This document shows positions 1 to 11,141 of a stretch of DNA of 64,000 nt, piece after piece. A model generated the notes under the pieces. The model saw only the letters and a program-made list of their open reading frames with translations. It ran no database searches and had not been told where the DNA came from. Made by a program: the position numbers and the translations under genes. Each line of letters opens with the position of its first letter. Position 1 is the stretch's first letter. This stretch comes from Hydrangea macrophylla (lineage: Eukaryota; Streptophyta; Magnoliopsida; Cornales; Hydrangeaceae), in the NCBI GenBank assembly GCA_033977485.1, contig CM066990.1, forward strand, positions 13,706,001 to 13,770,000. The letters run 5' to 3'.

Positions 1-1433
1 TCGGCCTCGGCGGTAGATTGTGCCACGGTTTGTTGCTTCTTTGATGCCCAAGAGAACACGCCGGAACCAAGAGAGAAAGCATAACCCGAGGTGCTTCTCA
101 TATCATCACTACATCCGGCCCAATCACTATCACAAAATCCTATCAATTTTGTTTCAACATTTCTCTCATACACAATACCAAAGTCAAGAGTACCTTGAAT
201 GTATCTCAAGACTCTTTTTGCCGTCCCAAAGTGTGTTTGACTTGGCTTGTGCATAAACCCAGATAATAAACTAGTAGCAAACATGATGTCCGGCCTCGTA
301 GCCGTCAAGTACAATAAGCTTCCAACCAAGCTTCTATAAAGAGATGCATCAATCTCATTGCTTCCATCTTCTTTCATCAATTTTTCATTCACCACTAAAG
401 GTGTAGCCACCGATTTGCAATTTCCCATTCTAAATCTTTCAAGAAGATTCTTTGCATACTTCTTTTGGCAAATGAATACACTTTCATGTTTTTGGTAAAT
501 TTCAATGCCTAGGAAGTAATGCAACAATCCCAAATCACTCATTTCATATTTGTTCATCATGTCTCCTTTAAAATCTTGGATCATTGTTTCATTACTACCG
601 GTGAACACTAAATCATCAACATAAAGTGAAACAATAAGAATATCGGTAGTACCTTGTGTTTTGACATACAAGGTTGGCTCACTTTTGCTTCTTTGAAAAC
701 CCCTTTTGGTGAAATAAGCATCAATCTCACTATACCATGCCCGCGGTGCTTGTTTTAGGCCATACAAAGCTTTCTTCAATTTGTACACCTTTTCTTCTTC
801 ACCATTCTCAACAAATCCTTGTGGTTGTTCAACATAAACTTCTTCATTCAAAACACCATTTAAAAAGGCTGATTTTACATCAAGTTGGTATAAAAACCAA
901 CCCTTGTGAGCCGCCAATGCAATAAGAGATCTAATTGTGTCAAGACGAGCAACCGGTGCAAAAGTTTCATTAAAATCAACTCCGGGCTGCTGTGAATACC
1001 CTTTTGCCACAAGTCTTGCTTTGTTTCTTTGAATTGAACCATCCGAATTGAATTTAGTTTTGAATATCCACTTCACCCCAATAATATCTTTGTCTTTCGG
1101 CTTCTCTACCAACTCCCAAGTTTTGTTCTTTTCAATCACATGAATTTCTTCTTCCATGGCTTGCTTCCAAGCCTCTTCTTTAATTGCTTCTTCAAAGCTT
1201 TCCGGTTCAACAACACAAAAATTACAACTTGCATACACATCACTAAGACTTTTCATCCTTCTTGGAGTTGAGCTTGGAGATGAGGAATTGGAACTTGAAG
1301 GAGAACATTGTGGACTAGCAATGGGAGACATTTGTTGTGGAGCTTCAAGAACATCTTCACTTTCATTTTCTTGATTCTCCGATTCTTCATTGAAAGTAGA
1401 GACTTGAACTTGAATTTTCTTCTCTTTCCAATC
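1..1433 (-). pseudogene. copia reverse transcriptase / RNase H, continuation downstream of the stop
   Basis: Read on the minus strand in the same frame as the upstream ORF, this stretch is open throughout. It has the RT start ([36 protein letters not shown]), the polymerase core ([10 protein letters not shown] near 600-630), and FLGIEIYQ and [12 protein letters not shown], then RNase H ([31 protein letters not shown]) at the left edge. The rest of RNase H, the polypurine tract and the 3' LTR are outside. It belongs to a different copia lineage from the elements at 6372 and 19196, which use YVDDIVITG and YVDDIVLTG. Confidence 0.82.
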
Positions 1434-3719
1434 TCAAAAATCTTTCTCATTAAAGAGCACATCTCTACTAATAATCACTTTGTTTTTCTTCAAACTAAAG
1501 AGTCTATAGCCCTTTGATTGGGAGCTATAACCCACAAAGATACACTTTTCACTAGCTTCATCAAGTTTGCGCCTTGTTTCTTTGGGAACATGAGCAAAAC
1601 AAATGCAACCAAATATTTTCAAATGGTTCACGGATGGTTTCCTACCACTCCATGCTTCAAATGGAGTTTGGTTTTCCAAAGCCTTTGTTGGACATCTATT
1701 CATCAAATAAACCGCCGTGTATACCGCTTCACCCCAAAAGGACCTAGGCAATCCTTTCTCATGGAGCATTGATTTTGCCATTTCTTCAATTGTTCTATTC
1801 TTTCTTTCCGCCACTCCATTTTGTTGTGGAGTGTGCCCAACGGTCAATTGCCTATCCAATCCGATATCTTCACAAAATTTATTGAATTCATTGGAGTTGT
1901 ATTCTCCACCTCTATCACTCCTCAAAACTTTCATGAGATATCCACTTTGCCTTTCAACGAGATTTTGAAACTTTTTGAAAATTGAAAAAACATCGGATTT
2001 TTGTCTCATAAAATACACCCATGTCATGCGAGTAAAATCATCAACAAAGATTAAGAAATATTTGTTACCGGCATGAGTTGGAGTTGTCATTGGTCCGCAA
2101 ACGTCGGTATGAACAAGCTCCAATGGTGCTTTAGCTCTCCATGCCTTCTCCTTGGGAAATGACTCTCGGTGATGCTTGCCAAGAGCACATCCTTCACAAA
2201 CTTCTTTGACTTCTTGTATGTTTGGCAAACCATACACCATGTTCTTTTGTTGTAGATTCTTCAAGCTTTGAAAATTCAAGTGCCCAAGCCTTCTATGCCA
2301 AAGCCATGACTCATCAACAATTTCCATCTTCAAGGCAACATTTTTTGAATATGAAAAAGTGAGAGGAAAGCTTCTATTTTTCTCCATCTTGATATTTGCA
2401 ACAACTTGACTTCTCCCCCCTTTGTCATAAATCTTGCAAGAATTGTCTTCAAAGTGAACCGAGTATCCATGGTCCACAAGTTGCCCAACACTTAGCAAAT
2501 TTTGCTCCAAGTCCGGAACAAGCAACACATCCTTGATGAATTTTCTTCCCTTCTTTGTTTCAATCGCAATAGTGCCTTTTCCCTTTGCTTGGACCAATGC
2601 ACCATTTCCCATCTTCACTTGGGAATTTGAGGAAGCATCCATATTAACAAAAATTCTCTTGTCACCGGACATGTGATTACTACAACCACTATCAAGGAAC
2701 CACACATTATTTTTGTGTTCCGATGCCGATTGACAAGCATAGAACATATGTCCATCACTTTCTTTCTCTTCGGAAAAATTTGCTTGTTGATTGTTCTTGA
2801 ATCGACAATCCTTTTGAACATGCCCAAATTTCTTACAATCATAACATTGTGGTTTACCCTTAAACCAACAATCTTTGTCAACATGACTATTCCGCTTACA
2901 AATTCCACACCTTGGTTGAGTGGAATCTACATTTCCTCTTCTTCCAAAATTAGTTCTTCCTCTTCCTCTTGCATATCTACCTCTTCCTCTTGCTTGTCTT
3001 CCACCTCTAGAAGACTCCCCTTTGGTTTGATCAAATTTTGGTACTTCTTGAATATTGAGTTTAGATTGAAAAGCACTTTCAATCGATTTTTCGGAGCGTT
3101 GTATCAATCTTTGCTTGAAGGCTTTTAATGAACCCATCAATTCTTGAATACTTAACTTAGACATTTCCTTAGTTTGTTCAATGATAGACACAATGGAATC
3201 AAACTTTTCAGGTAAACTAATCAACATTTTCTCCACAATAATTTTATCACTAATTTCTTCACCATAGGATTTCATTTGATTTACAAGCCCTATAAATCTT
3301 GATGAAAAATCCTTTAACATTTCAGCATCATTCATTTTCATATTTGCAAATTCTCTTCTAAGAGTTTGGAGTTTCACATTTCTTACCTTTTCATCTCCTT
3401 CATACTCTTGTTGCAAGATATCCCATGCTTCCTTTGCCTTTGTTGCTCTCATGATTTTTGGAAAAATTGTATCAACAACTCCTTGTTGAATGAAAGTTAG
3501 GGCTTTTGCATCCTTCTTCTTGTGCTCTTTAATTTGTCTTTGAACATTTGCCAAAGTCTCGGCATCTTCCGGTTCATCATACCCATCTTCTACGTACTCC
3601 CAAAGATCATTGGATACAAATATAGTTCTCATCTTCACACACCAAAAGTCATAATTTTCCCCATTAAAGATTGGAATTTGGGGTTGAGTTCCCTGATTTT
3701 GGTTGCTTGAAGTTGCCAT
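1434..3719 (-). pseudogene. copia gag-protease-integrase ORF ending at a premature stop
   Basis: The 761-residue ORF begins MATSSNQNQG, a usual copia Gag start just inside the leader. Order seen: UBN2-type Gag (about 15-210), an RGRGR-rich stretch (243-256), two zinc knuckles (CGICKRNSHVDKDC about 271 and CYDCKKFGHVQKDC about 292), the aspartic protease motif LDSGCSNHM (about 342), the integrase zinc domain (LWHRRLGHLNF ... CEGCALGKHH) and the integrase core (HTDVCGP, LRSDRGGEY, QQNGVAERKN). It ends at TGA 1434-1436, just after the SLKKNKVIISRDV segment, where an intact element would run on into the RT linker. The same frame stays open from 1433 to position 1, so a single nonsense codon separates the two halves. 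Confidence 0.85.
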
Positions 3720-4477
3720 GTAAATCTTCTTCTTCTAGGGTTTGTTTCCCTTTCAAATTTATGAACTCCCAGCTGTGATTGATCAACCAGTGCTCTGATA
3801 CCACTCTGTTGGGTTTGTATTCAAATACCCAAACTAATTTTGTGATTGATTTTTGTGAAGTAACAAGTGAAGAGGTTTGAGTTGATGAGAAAAAGGTAGA
3901 GCAAAAAACAGGGGCTGCTATGTATTTCTTTCTCCAGCAGATTTTTTACAACACAAAATAGAGTTGATCTCTATGCCAAGCTTACCCTAGAAGGATCATA
4001 TATCATCCATACACTTGGCACCCATCTATTACAAGATAACAAAAGACTAAAAAGGACATAAGCTAATAAACAAATTACAAACATAGCTAACATGGCATTA
4101 ACATTTTAACTCCGTTCTTTCTTTTACAATCGGATATAAGGAAATAATAAGAGATCAGAATGGATTATATTTGCCAAATTTCTTATAGAGGCCAGGTTAT
4201 ATTAGTATTATATTTTAGCAAAGAGCCATCTCAAAGGAGGATCACTTGATGATGAAACAAGGAAACATTTGTAGTCAAGCAACTATCATTCCCTCTTGAG
4301 GAGCATTCAAACCATTTACCTTTGTAGTGAAAGGAAGTGTGAATGTGTGGAATCACAATATATTGAATGAATGAAAAGAAGAATACAAGAGTCTATATAT
4401 AGGCTTCCAACACCTAGACTAATACACTAGCTAAGCGATGTGGGACAACACACATACAATAATACACACTATTAACA

Positions 4478-5324
4478 TTCCCCCTCAAGTTGGAGCATAC
4501 ATGTCATATGCACCAAGTTTGTTACAAATATACTTCACTCGAATCCCTCCTAATGCTTAGTAAACAAGTCAGCTAGCTGATCTGCAGACTTCACATGCAC
4601 TGTATGAATAACATTTTCCAAAAGCTTCTCTCGAACAAAGTGACAATCGACTTCAATGTGCTTTGTCTTTTCATGAAATACGGGATTATAAGCGATATGA
4701 ACTACAGCTTGATTATCACAAAATAAACTCATTGGAGTAGTTTGAGTAAACCCAAATTCCTCTAATAAATGTTTCATCCATACTAGCTCACAAGTAGTGT
4801 GGGCCATGGCTCTGTACTTTGATTCTACGCTAAACCGAGCTACTACAGTTTGTTTCTTGCTTTCCATGAAACAAGGTTGCCTCCAGCGATAACATGATAT
4901 CCTACACCACGAGAACCTGCCCAATCTGCATCAATGTAACCTTCAACTAGTATGTGACCATGGTCTTTGTATAACAAACCTCGTCCTGGAGCACCTTTGA
5001 GATATCTCAGAATGTGCATCAGTGCACCCTAATGGGTTCTTCGAGGACAATCCCTAAACTGGCTAATCACACTCACAACGAATGCAATATCAGGTCTAGT
5101 TACTGTTAGGTAATTAAGCTTCCCTACAAGACGTCTGTACTGTCCTGGGTCATCAATGAGCTCTCCCTGATCTGGTAACTTAGTATTAGGATCCATAGGA
5201 GAATCCAAGGGCTTGAACCCTAACATGCCTGTTTCAGAGAAGAGATTAAGAACATACTTTCTTTGAGAGAGACAAATCCCCTCACTAGACCTACCTACTT
5301 CAATGCTCAGCAAGTATCTAAGTT
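4478..5324 (-). pseudogene. old copia RNase H and C-terminal RT
   Basis: Minus-strand fragments match the intact relative closely: LSQRKYVLNLFSETGMLG, GKLNYLTVTRPDIAF (5029-5313) and, after a frame break near 4925-5029, the RNase H part KKQTVVARFSVESKYRAMA, FCDNQAVVHIAYNP and HIEVDCHFVREKL (4550-4924). The catalytic-region ESEYR of the intact copy is ESKYR here, and a stop precedes the final FGG...APA tail. The 5' side of this block is interrupted at 5325 by a TIR transposon; RT resumes at 6276. Confidence 0.85.
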
Positions 5325-6019
5325 CTATGTTACCCGGAATCAGGTACGAGCGTCAGGTACAGGCGTGTATCCAGGAGTCAGACTCGGTAGATTCCGAATT
5401 TTTAAGACAAGGGGACTCGGCCACGAAGGATCCAAAAATTAGATACGAGTACGGAGATACGTCTATGTTAATTACTTACTATAAATTTAATACTGAGAGA
5501 AGTTAAATAAAGTTGAGGGGCATGTGATATTTTCAAATTAATTTTTATTTTTGTGACTCTTAGTCTTTTAGAAAAAAAAACAATTTTAGGGTACTATCAG
5601 TAAATATTTAAGATAAATGACTAGTTCTGATCTATTCACAAACATGTAATTCCTTTTAAGGGCCAGAAAAAAGAAGTAATTCCTTTTCAAGTATCTTAGT
5701 TTCATGGTCCACTTTTGTCTTTTCTTCTTAAGCATTCCGAGTATACAACTTTTTTATTGTATATGTATAAAATTTAATTTAGTTACTATGGAATACAACT
5801 GTAAAGTGTATCTATTTTTTTTTGGAGTCCAATAGTAGTTAATTAGACTATCAGACCATTGACCAAAAAACAAAGACTCTGAGACCAAAAACAGAAGGAA
5901 GAAAAAGAAATACTCCGTACTAAAAAAGAAGAAAAGAAGCAGAACAACAAAGAAGACGAAGCTGAAGAAGAAGAAAGAAGAAGACGGCAAAGAAGGAGGA
6001 GGTAATAATTTCATAATCA

Positions 6020-6059
<40 letters not shown>

Positions 6060-6267
6060 ACGGAGAAGTATTTAGATCTTCAAAGATCTGCTCTGACAAG
6101 GCAACAACTGTCCTTGTTCTTTCTCTTTGGTCGGAATGAGATAAATTTCGGAGATCTGTGTCCAGCAAGCTACGAACCACGTCTAACACATATCTCGTGT
6201 CGGGATCCGTGTTGTACCTGCATCGACACTGATATGGCACCCCTTTTGCAAAGTCCGGGTAGCATAG
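5325..6267. mobile_element. non-autonomous TIR transposon (CTATG...CATAG family), hAT-like
   Basis: The 943-bp insert splits the old copia RT. Ends are inverted repeats: CTATGTTACCCGGA at 5325 and, on the other strand, CTATGCTACCCGGA ending at 6267. Comparing the flanks with the intact copia sequence shows an 8-bp duplication, tctaagtt (5317-5324) and tataagct (6268-6275), with two differences. An 8-bp duplication is typical of hAT elements; that assignment is inference. No transposase is visible. Inside are a (CT)n microsatellite (6024-6057) and subterminal GGTACGAGCGTCAGGTAC-like repeats. A 313-bp relative with perfect 8-bp TSDs lies at 26647-26959. Confidence 0.75.
6024..6057. repeat. (CT)n microsatellite
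   Basis: About 16 uninterrupted CT units inside the TIR element at 5325-6267. Confidence 0.95.
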
Positions 6268-6371
6268 TATAAGCTATCCCAAGTCTTTAGTTTGGAACTG
6301 CTTTTGCAAGAAGTGCTTCAACTCCTGAATTCCCTTTGAATCATCTCCAGTTATAACAATATCATCAACAT

Positions 6372-6512
6372 TGTTAATAGTGTGTATTTACTGTATATGT
6401 GTTGTCCCACATCGCTTAGTTAGTGATTTAGTCTAGGTGTTGGAAGCCTATATATAGGCTCTTGTAATCTTCTTTTTATTCATTCAATATATTGTGATTC
6501 CACACATTTACA
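6372..6512 (+). repeat. 5' LTR of intact copia (141 bp)
   Basis: TGTTAATAG...TTTACA. It contains a TATA-like TATATATAGG (near 6450), which may be the element promoter, and is unusually short for a plant copia LTR. Identical to 11001-11141. Confidence 0.95.
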
Positions 6513-6704
6513 TGGTATCAGAGCAATTGTTCTTGGGTTTGCTCATCTTGCCGATCCTTAGTTAGGGTTCGAGAGTTCATTATCATTGCCGGATTTCCGT
6601 AAGAAATTCGAGAGCTTCTTTCTCACTCAACCGCAGCCCCTACAGTCAAAACCCTAACCCTAAAAGTCAAACAAGCAGCCGCCGCACCTTCCCTTCAGCC
6701 CACC

Positions 6705-6784
6705 CTCCGGCGACACTCCGGCAGCTCCGGCGACACTCCGGCAGCTCCGGCGACCCTCCAGCAGCTCCGGCGACCCTCCGGCAG
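6705..6784 (+). repeat. 20-bp minisatellite in the copia leader
   Basis: Four tandem copies of CTCCGGCGACACTCCGGCAG (with single-base variants) lie in the untranslated leader between the primer site and the Gag start. The old relative has a diverged GC-rich counterpart near 15780-15900. Confidence 0.9.
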
Positions 6785-6883
6785 CCTTTTGGCTTCTTTT
6801 TTTCAAGGTTTTTGGGCTCCGATCTGCTTCTGTGTTACGTTTTTTGGCTTCTTTGCGCTTCCATTTTGTCTCTTTCAATCTCC

Positions 6884-9800
6884 ATGGAGTCCAAAGCTCT
6901 TCCTCAACTCACCACTAGGAAGTTGAATGGATCTAATTTCCTCCAATGGTCCCGGGCTGTTAATATTGCTCTCACTGGCTTGGGGTTTGATGATCACCTT
7001 ACCGAGTCTTCTCCCACCACCGATGACAAGGCCATCAAGACATGGAAACAAAGGGATGCCCAAATCGTTGCCCTCCTTTGGAACTGTATGGAACCACATA
7101 TTGCGGATATGTGTGGTCACTTGGGCACCTGTAAGGATATTTGGGATTATGCACATCTTTTATTCTCCAGCGATCTCACTCGGATGTATGATCTCTCCTC
7201 TCAGTATTTTCAATTGCAGCAAAGTGATCTCTCAGTTACTGAGTATTTTGACTCCTTCAAACGGTTAGTTGAAGAATTGAACGGTGTTATGCCCATTACT
7301 ACTGATGCAAAAAAACAGCACGAACAGCGGGAGCAAATGGCCGTAATGAAGTTTCTTGCTGGTTTAAAACCTGATTTTGAGCCTGTTCGATCCCAGATTC
7401 TAGGGGGTGCCTCTCTGCCTTCTCTTGCTGAGACTTACCAGCGTGTTCTCCGGAGTACGTCTCGTGATCAGGGTTCTACTTCCTCTGTTACTGATCATTC
7501 TGCCTTAGTTACTCAGGCTCCGCCCTCCACTACTGGCCGGGGTGATGGTAATCCCCGTCGTGGTCGTGGTGGTTACCGTGGTGGTAATCGTGGTGGATAT
7601 GGGGGCCGTGGTCGTGGTGGTCGTCCTCATTGCACCAATTGCGATAAGGATGGTCATTATAAGGAGACATGTTGGGATCTTGTTGGTCGCCCTGCTCGAT
7701 TTGCACATGCTGTTGTCTCTAGCGATGCTTCGCCATCTTCTCATGCTCCTGCTGCAGGTGATCCGCTTTCCATCTCTGGTGAAGAGTACTCTCAATTCCT
7801 TCAGTTCCAGGCGTCTCAGCATGCCTCTGCTCCTAGTACCTCGCTTGCTCAGAAAGGTACCTCTACCGCTTGTCTTACTTCCCGTACTCGTCCTTGGGTA
7901 ATTGACTCTGCTGCCACCGATCATCTCACAGGTATATCCACCCTTTTTTCGTCTCTTGAACCGTCCTCATCTTTACCTCCCGTTACTTTGGCAGATGGCT
8001 CTTCTATGCCTGTTGAAGGCATAGGGACTGTCCAATTATCCCCGTCTTTATCCTTATCATCTGTTCTTTTTATTTCTCGTTCACCCTTTAATTTGATATC
8101 TGTTGCGAAGTTGACTAAAGATCTTAATGCTTGTGTTTCCTTTTTCCCTGATTCTGTTCTTATTCAGGATTTGACGACTCGGAGGACGATTGGCGTCGGG
8201 CATGAATCCGAAGGTCTTTACTACTTTGATGAATTGCCTACTTCTTCTACTCCAATAGCGTGTCCTGCCACTGTGTCTCCTCACCAGATCCACTGCCGTC
8301 TTGGTCATCCTTCCTTGGCCAATCTGAAGCTTTTAGTACCTAGTTTAAGTAATTTATCTACTTTAGAGTGTGAGTCCTGTCAATTGGGGAAGCATCACCG
8401 TGTCCAATTTGCTCCCCGAGTTAATAAACGTGTGACTAGTCCATTTCAATTAGTGCATTCCGATGTTTGGGGTCCACACCGTATTACCACTGTTAAGGGA
8501 TATCGGTATTTTGTTAGTTTTGTTGATGATTTTTCCCGAACTACGTGGCTTTATTTAATGAAAAATCGTTCTGAGTTATTTTCTATTTTTTCTACATTCT
8601 GTAATGAAATAAAGACTCAGTTTAATGTTCCTATTAAAATTCTCCGTAGTGACAATGCACAAGAATATTTTTCCCATCCTTTCACCACATATATGACACA
8701 ATATGGCATGCTTCATCAATCCTCGTGTGTTCATACCCCTCAGCAAAATGGGGTTGCCGAAAGAAAAAACCGTCATTTATTAGAAGTCACCCGTACATTG
8801 TTGTTTGCAATGAGGGTCCCCAAGAATTTCTGGGGAGATGCAGTTCTTACTGCTTGCCATTTAATTAATCGTATGCCGTCTTCCATCCTTGATGGGGGCA
8901 CACCCCATGCCACTTTGTTTCCTACTACCCCACCTTTCCCTGTTGCTCCACGTGTGCTTGGGTGTGTCTGTTTTGTGCATCAACTTACTCCAGGTACCGA
9001 TAAATTGGATCCCCGTGCTATCAAGTGTGTTTTCTTGGGGTACTCCAGAACAAAGAAGGGTTATCGTTGTTATAGTCCTTCCTTGCGTCGCTTCTTTGTT
9101 TCTGCTGATGTTACCTTCTTTGAATCTACTCCATATTACTCTGAGTCTCACTCTATTACTGATCCTGACTTTATGGTTCCCCTTCCCCTCTCCCTACCTC
9201 CCAAAGCTGGGCTGGACCATCCTGACCTCCAGACATACACCCGCTGTCATCAGCATGTTGAGACCATTTTGGATTCAGCTACAGCGCCTATGGCCTCTGT
9301 GTCTTCAGATCCGCCTCCGTCAGACTCCGACCTTCCAATTGCTCTCCGGAAGGGTAAGCGTACTTGTGCTTCTCATCCTATTTCAAATTTTGTCTCTTAT
9401 GATCATTTGTCTCCTACTTTCTCTTCGTTTGTTGCGTCTTTATCTACTTTCTCTATTCCTAAGTCTACAGCAGAGGCACTTTCCCATTCCGGTTGGAAAC
9501 AAGCTATGGAGGATGAGATGCTTGCCTTGACAGAAACTGGTACTTGGGAATTGGTACCTCTTCCTTCTGGGAAGTCTGTGGTTGGGTGTCGTTGGATTTT
9601 TACTGTTAAAATGCATCCTGATGGTACCCTTGATCGATTGAAAGCACGTCTTGTTGCCAAGGGCTATACTCAGGTTTATGGTCTTGATTATTCCGAGACG
9701 TTCTCTCCGGTTGCCAAGATTGCTTCCGTTCGTCTCTTTATCTCTCTTGCTGCTACTTATCACTGGCCGTTACATCAGTTAGATGTCAAAAATGCCTTTC

Positions 9801-10993
9801 TCAATGGCACTCTTTTGGAGGAGGTTTATATGGAGCAACCACCTGGGTTTGTTGCTCAGGGGGAGTCTAGTATGGTTTGTCGGTTGAAGAAGTCCCTATA
9901 TGGTCTGAAACAGTCCCCTCGTGCTTGGTTTGGAAGATTTAGTGAAATCGTTGCACAATTTGGTCTCCAGCGGTGTGGTGTTGATCATTCTGTCTTTTAT
10001 AAGCACTCTTCGGCAGGTAAAATCCTACTTGTTGTTTATGTTGATGATATTGTTATAACTGGAGATGATTCCAAGGGAATTCAGGAGTTGAAGCACTTCT
10101 TGCAAAAGCAGTTCCAAACTAAAGACTTGGGACAACTTAGATACTTTCTGGGCATTGAAGTGGCTAGATCTAGTGAAGGGATTTGTCTATCTCAAAGAAA
10201 GTATGTTCTTGATCTCCTCTCTGAAACAGGCATGTTAGGATCCAAGCCCTTGGATTCTCCTATGGATCCTAATATTAAGTTGTTACCAGATCAGGGAGAG
10301 CTCATTGATGACCCAGGACAGTACAGACGTCTAGTAGGGAAGCTTAATTATCTACCAGTAACTAGACCTGATATTGCATTCGCTGTGAGTGTGATTAGCC
10401 AGTTTATGGATTGTCCTCGAACAACCCATTGGGATGCAGTGATGCACATTTTGAGATATCTCAAAGGTGCTCCAGGACGTGGTTTGTTATACAAAGACCA
10501 TGGTCACATACGAGTTGAAGGTTACACTGATGCAGATTGGGCAGGTTCTCCTGGTGATAGGAGATCCACTACTGGCTATTGTGTTATCGTTGGGGGCAAC
10601 CTTGTTTCATGGAAAAGCAAGAAACAAACCGTGGTAGCTCGGTCTAGCGTAGAATCGGAATACAGAGCAATGGCCCACACTACTTGTGAGCTAGTATGGA
10701 TGAAGCATTTATTAGAAGAACTTGGGTTTACTCAAACTACTCCAATGAATTTATTTTGTGATAATCAAGCTGCAGTTCATATTGCTTCTAACCCCGTTTT
10801 TCATGAAAGGACAAAGCACATTGAAGTCGATTGTCACTTTGTTCGAGAGAAGCTTTTGGAAAATGTTATTCATACAGTGCATGTGAAGTCTGCCGATCAG
10901 TTAGCCGATTTATTTACTAAAGCATTTGGAGGGATTCGAGTGAAATATATTTGTAACAAGCTTGGTGCATATGACATGTATGCTCCAGCTTGA
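6884..10993 (+). CDS. Ty1/copia Gag-Pol polyprotein, intact (1369 codons)
   Basis: The ATG at 6884 (MESKALPQLT) is the first in-frame ATG and matches the Gag start of the older relative at 15605. Order of domains: UBN2-type Gag, RGG-rich stretch, zinc knuckle CTNCDKDGHYKETC (from residue 250), aspartic protease DSAATDH (D341), integrase zinc domain (HCRLGHPS at 470 ... CESCQLGKHHR), integrase core D527-D590-E626 with the D-D(35)E spacing, chromatin-distal linker, RT with YVDDIV (1052-1057), and RNase H (DADWAGS, ESEYRAMA, DNQAAVHIASN). It ends ...GAYDMYAPA at TGA. No frameshift or stop is present and all catalytic residues I can check are kept, so the element is plausibly autonomous. It functions in the cytoplasmic virus-like particle of the retrotransposon. 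Confidence 0.96.
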   Translation: MESKALPQLTTRKLNGSNFLQWSRAVNIALTGLGFDDHLTESSPTTDDKAIKTWKQRDAQIVALLWNCMEPHIADMCGHLGTCKDIWDYAHLLFSSDLTRMYDLSSQYFQLQQSDLSVTEYFDSFKRLVEELNGVMPITTDAKKQHEQREQMAVMKFLAGLKPDFEPVRSQILGGASLPSLAETYQRVLRSTSRDQGSTSSVTDHSALVTQAPPSTTGRGDGNPRRGRGGYRGGNRGGYGGRGRGGRPHCTNCDKDGHYKETCWDLVGRPARFAHAVVSSDASPSSHAPAAGDPLSISGEEYSQFLQFQASQHASAPSTSLAQKGTSTACLTSRTRPWVIDSAATDHLTGISTLFSSLEPSSSLPPVTLADGSSMPVEGIGTVQLSPSLSLSSVLFISRSPFNLISVAKLTKDLNACVSFFPDSVLIQDLTTRRTIGVGHESEGLYYFDELPTSSTPIACPATVSPHQIHCRLGHPSLANLKLLVPSLSNLSTLECESCQLGKHHRVQFAPRVNKRVTSPFQLVHSDVWGPHRITTVKGYRYFVSFVDDFSRTTWLYLMKNRSELFSIFSTFCNEIKTQFNVPIKILRSDNAQEYFSHPFTTYMTQYGMLHQSSCVHTPQQNGVAERKNRHLLEVTRTLLFAMRVPKNFWGDAVLTACHLINRMPSSILDGGTPHATLFPTTPPFPVAPRVLGCVCFVHQLTPGTDKLDPRAIKCVFLGYSRTKKGYRCYSPSLRRFFVSADVTFFESTPYYSESHSITDPDFMVPLPLSLPPKAGLDHPDLQTYTRCHQHVETILDSATAPMASVSSDPPPSDSDLPIALRKGKRTCASHPISNFVSYDHLSPTFSSFVASLSTFSIPKSTAEALSHSGWKQAMEDEMLALTETGTWELVPLPSGKSVVGCRWIFTVKMHPDGTLDRLKARLVAKGYTQVYGLDYSETFSPVAKIASVRLFISLAATYHWPLHQLDVKNAFLNGTLLEEVYMEQPPGFVAQGESSMVCRLKKSLYGLKQSPRAWFGRFSEIVAQFGLQRCGVDHSVFYKHSSAGKILLVVYVDDIVITGDDSKGIQELKHFLQKQFQTKDLGQLRYFLGIEVARSSEGICLSQRKYVLDLLSETGMLGSKPLDSPMDPNIKLLPDQGELIDDPGQYRRLVGKLNYLPVTRPDIAFAVSVISQFMDCPRTTHWDAVMHILRYLKGAPGRGLLYKDHGHIRVEGYTDADWAGSPGDRRSTTGYCVIVGGNLVSWKSKKQTVVARSSVESEYRAMAHTTCELVWMKHLLEELGFTQTTPMNLFCDNQAAVHIASNPVFHERTKHIEVDCHFVREKLLENVIHTVHVKSADQLADLFTKAFGGIRVKYICNKLGAYDMYAPA

Positions 10994-11000
10994 GGGGGAG

Positions 11001-11141
11001 TGTTAATAGTGTGTATTTACTGTATATGTGTTGTCCCACATCGCTTAGTTAGTGATTTAGTCTAGGTGTTGGAAGCCTATATATAGGCTCTTGTAATCTT
11101 CTTTTTATTCATTCAATATATTGTGATTCCACACATTTACA
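11001..11141 (+). repeat. 3' LTR of intact copia (141 bp)
   Basis: Identical to the 5' LTR; followed by the duplicated target aacat. Confidence 0.95.

Larger units (their letters stand above)
1..4103 (-). mobile_element. Ty1/copia LTR retrotransposon, cut by the window edge
   Basis: The element reads leftward. Its 5' LTR is 3807-4103 (about 297 bp, TG...CA on the minus strand, beginning TGTTAATG and ending CCAACA). The primer-binding site TGGTATCAGAGC lies just inside it (about 3792-3803). Gag, protease and integrase follow in one ORF (1434-3719); reverse transcriptase and part of RNase H continue to position 1. The 3' LTR and the left target-site duplication are outside the window, so insertion age and the right TSD cannot be checked. 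It sits in intron 8 of the DUF1350 gene in the same orientation as the gene. Confidence 0.88.
6372..11141 (+). mobile_element. complete, apparently intact Ty1/copia retrotransposon
   Basis: This is a full element of 4770 bp. The 141-bp LTRs at 6372-6512 and 11001-11141 are identical base for base, and a 5-bp TSD, aacat, flanks it (6367-6371, 11142-11146). The primer site TGGTATCAGAGC starts at 6513. The polypurine tract TGAGGGGGAG (10991-11000) abuts the 3' LTR and overlaps the stop codon. One uninterrupted polyprotein ORF is present. Identical LTRs imply a very recent insertion (known principle: LTRs are identical at integration). The target is the RT gene of an older element of the same family in opposite orientation. 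It lies antisense in intron 8 of the DUF1350 gene. Confidence 0.97.

Noticed and set aside
25..256. Short plus-strand ORFs across 1-2900
   Set aside because: Antisense shadows of the minus-strand copia polyprotein.
4104..4337. Possible next exon of the DUF1350 gene in the native intron 8 sequence
   Set aside because: No minus frame here or in 16314-16763 resembles the expected C-terminal family sequence; the exons must be beyond the left edge.
7505..7924. Long antisense ORFs over the copia RGG and zinc-knuckle region
   Set aside because: Low-complexity mirror frames of the GGT-rich Gag segment.
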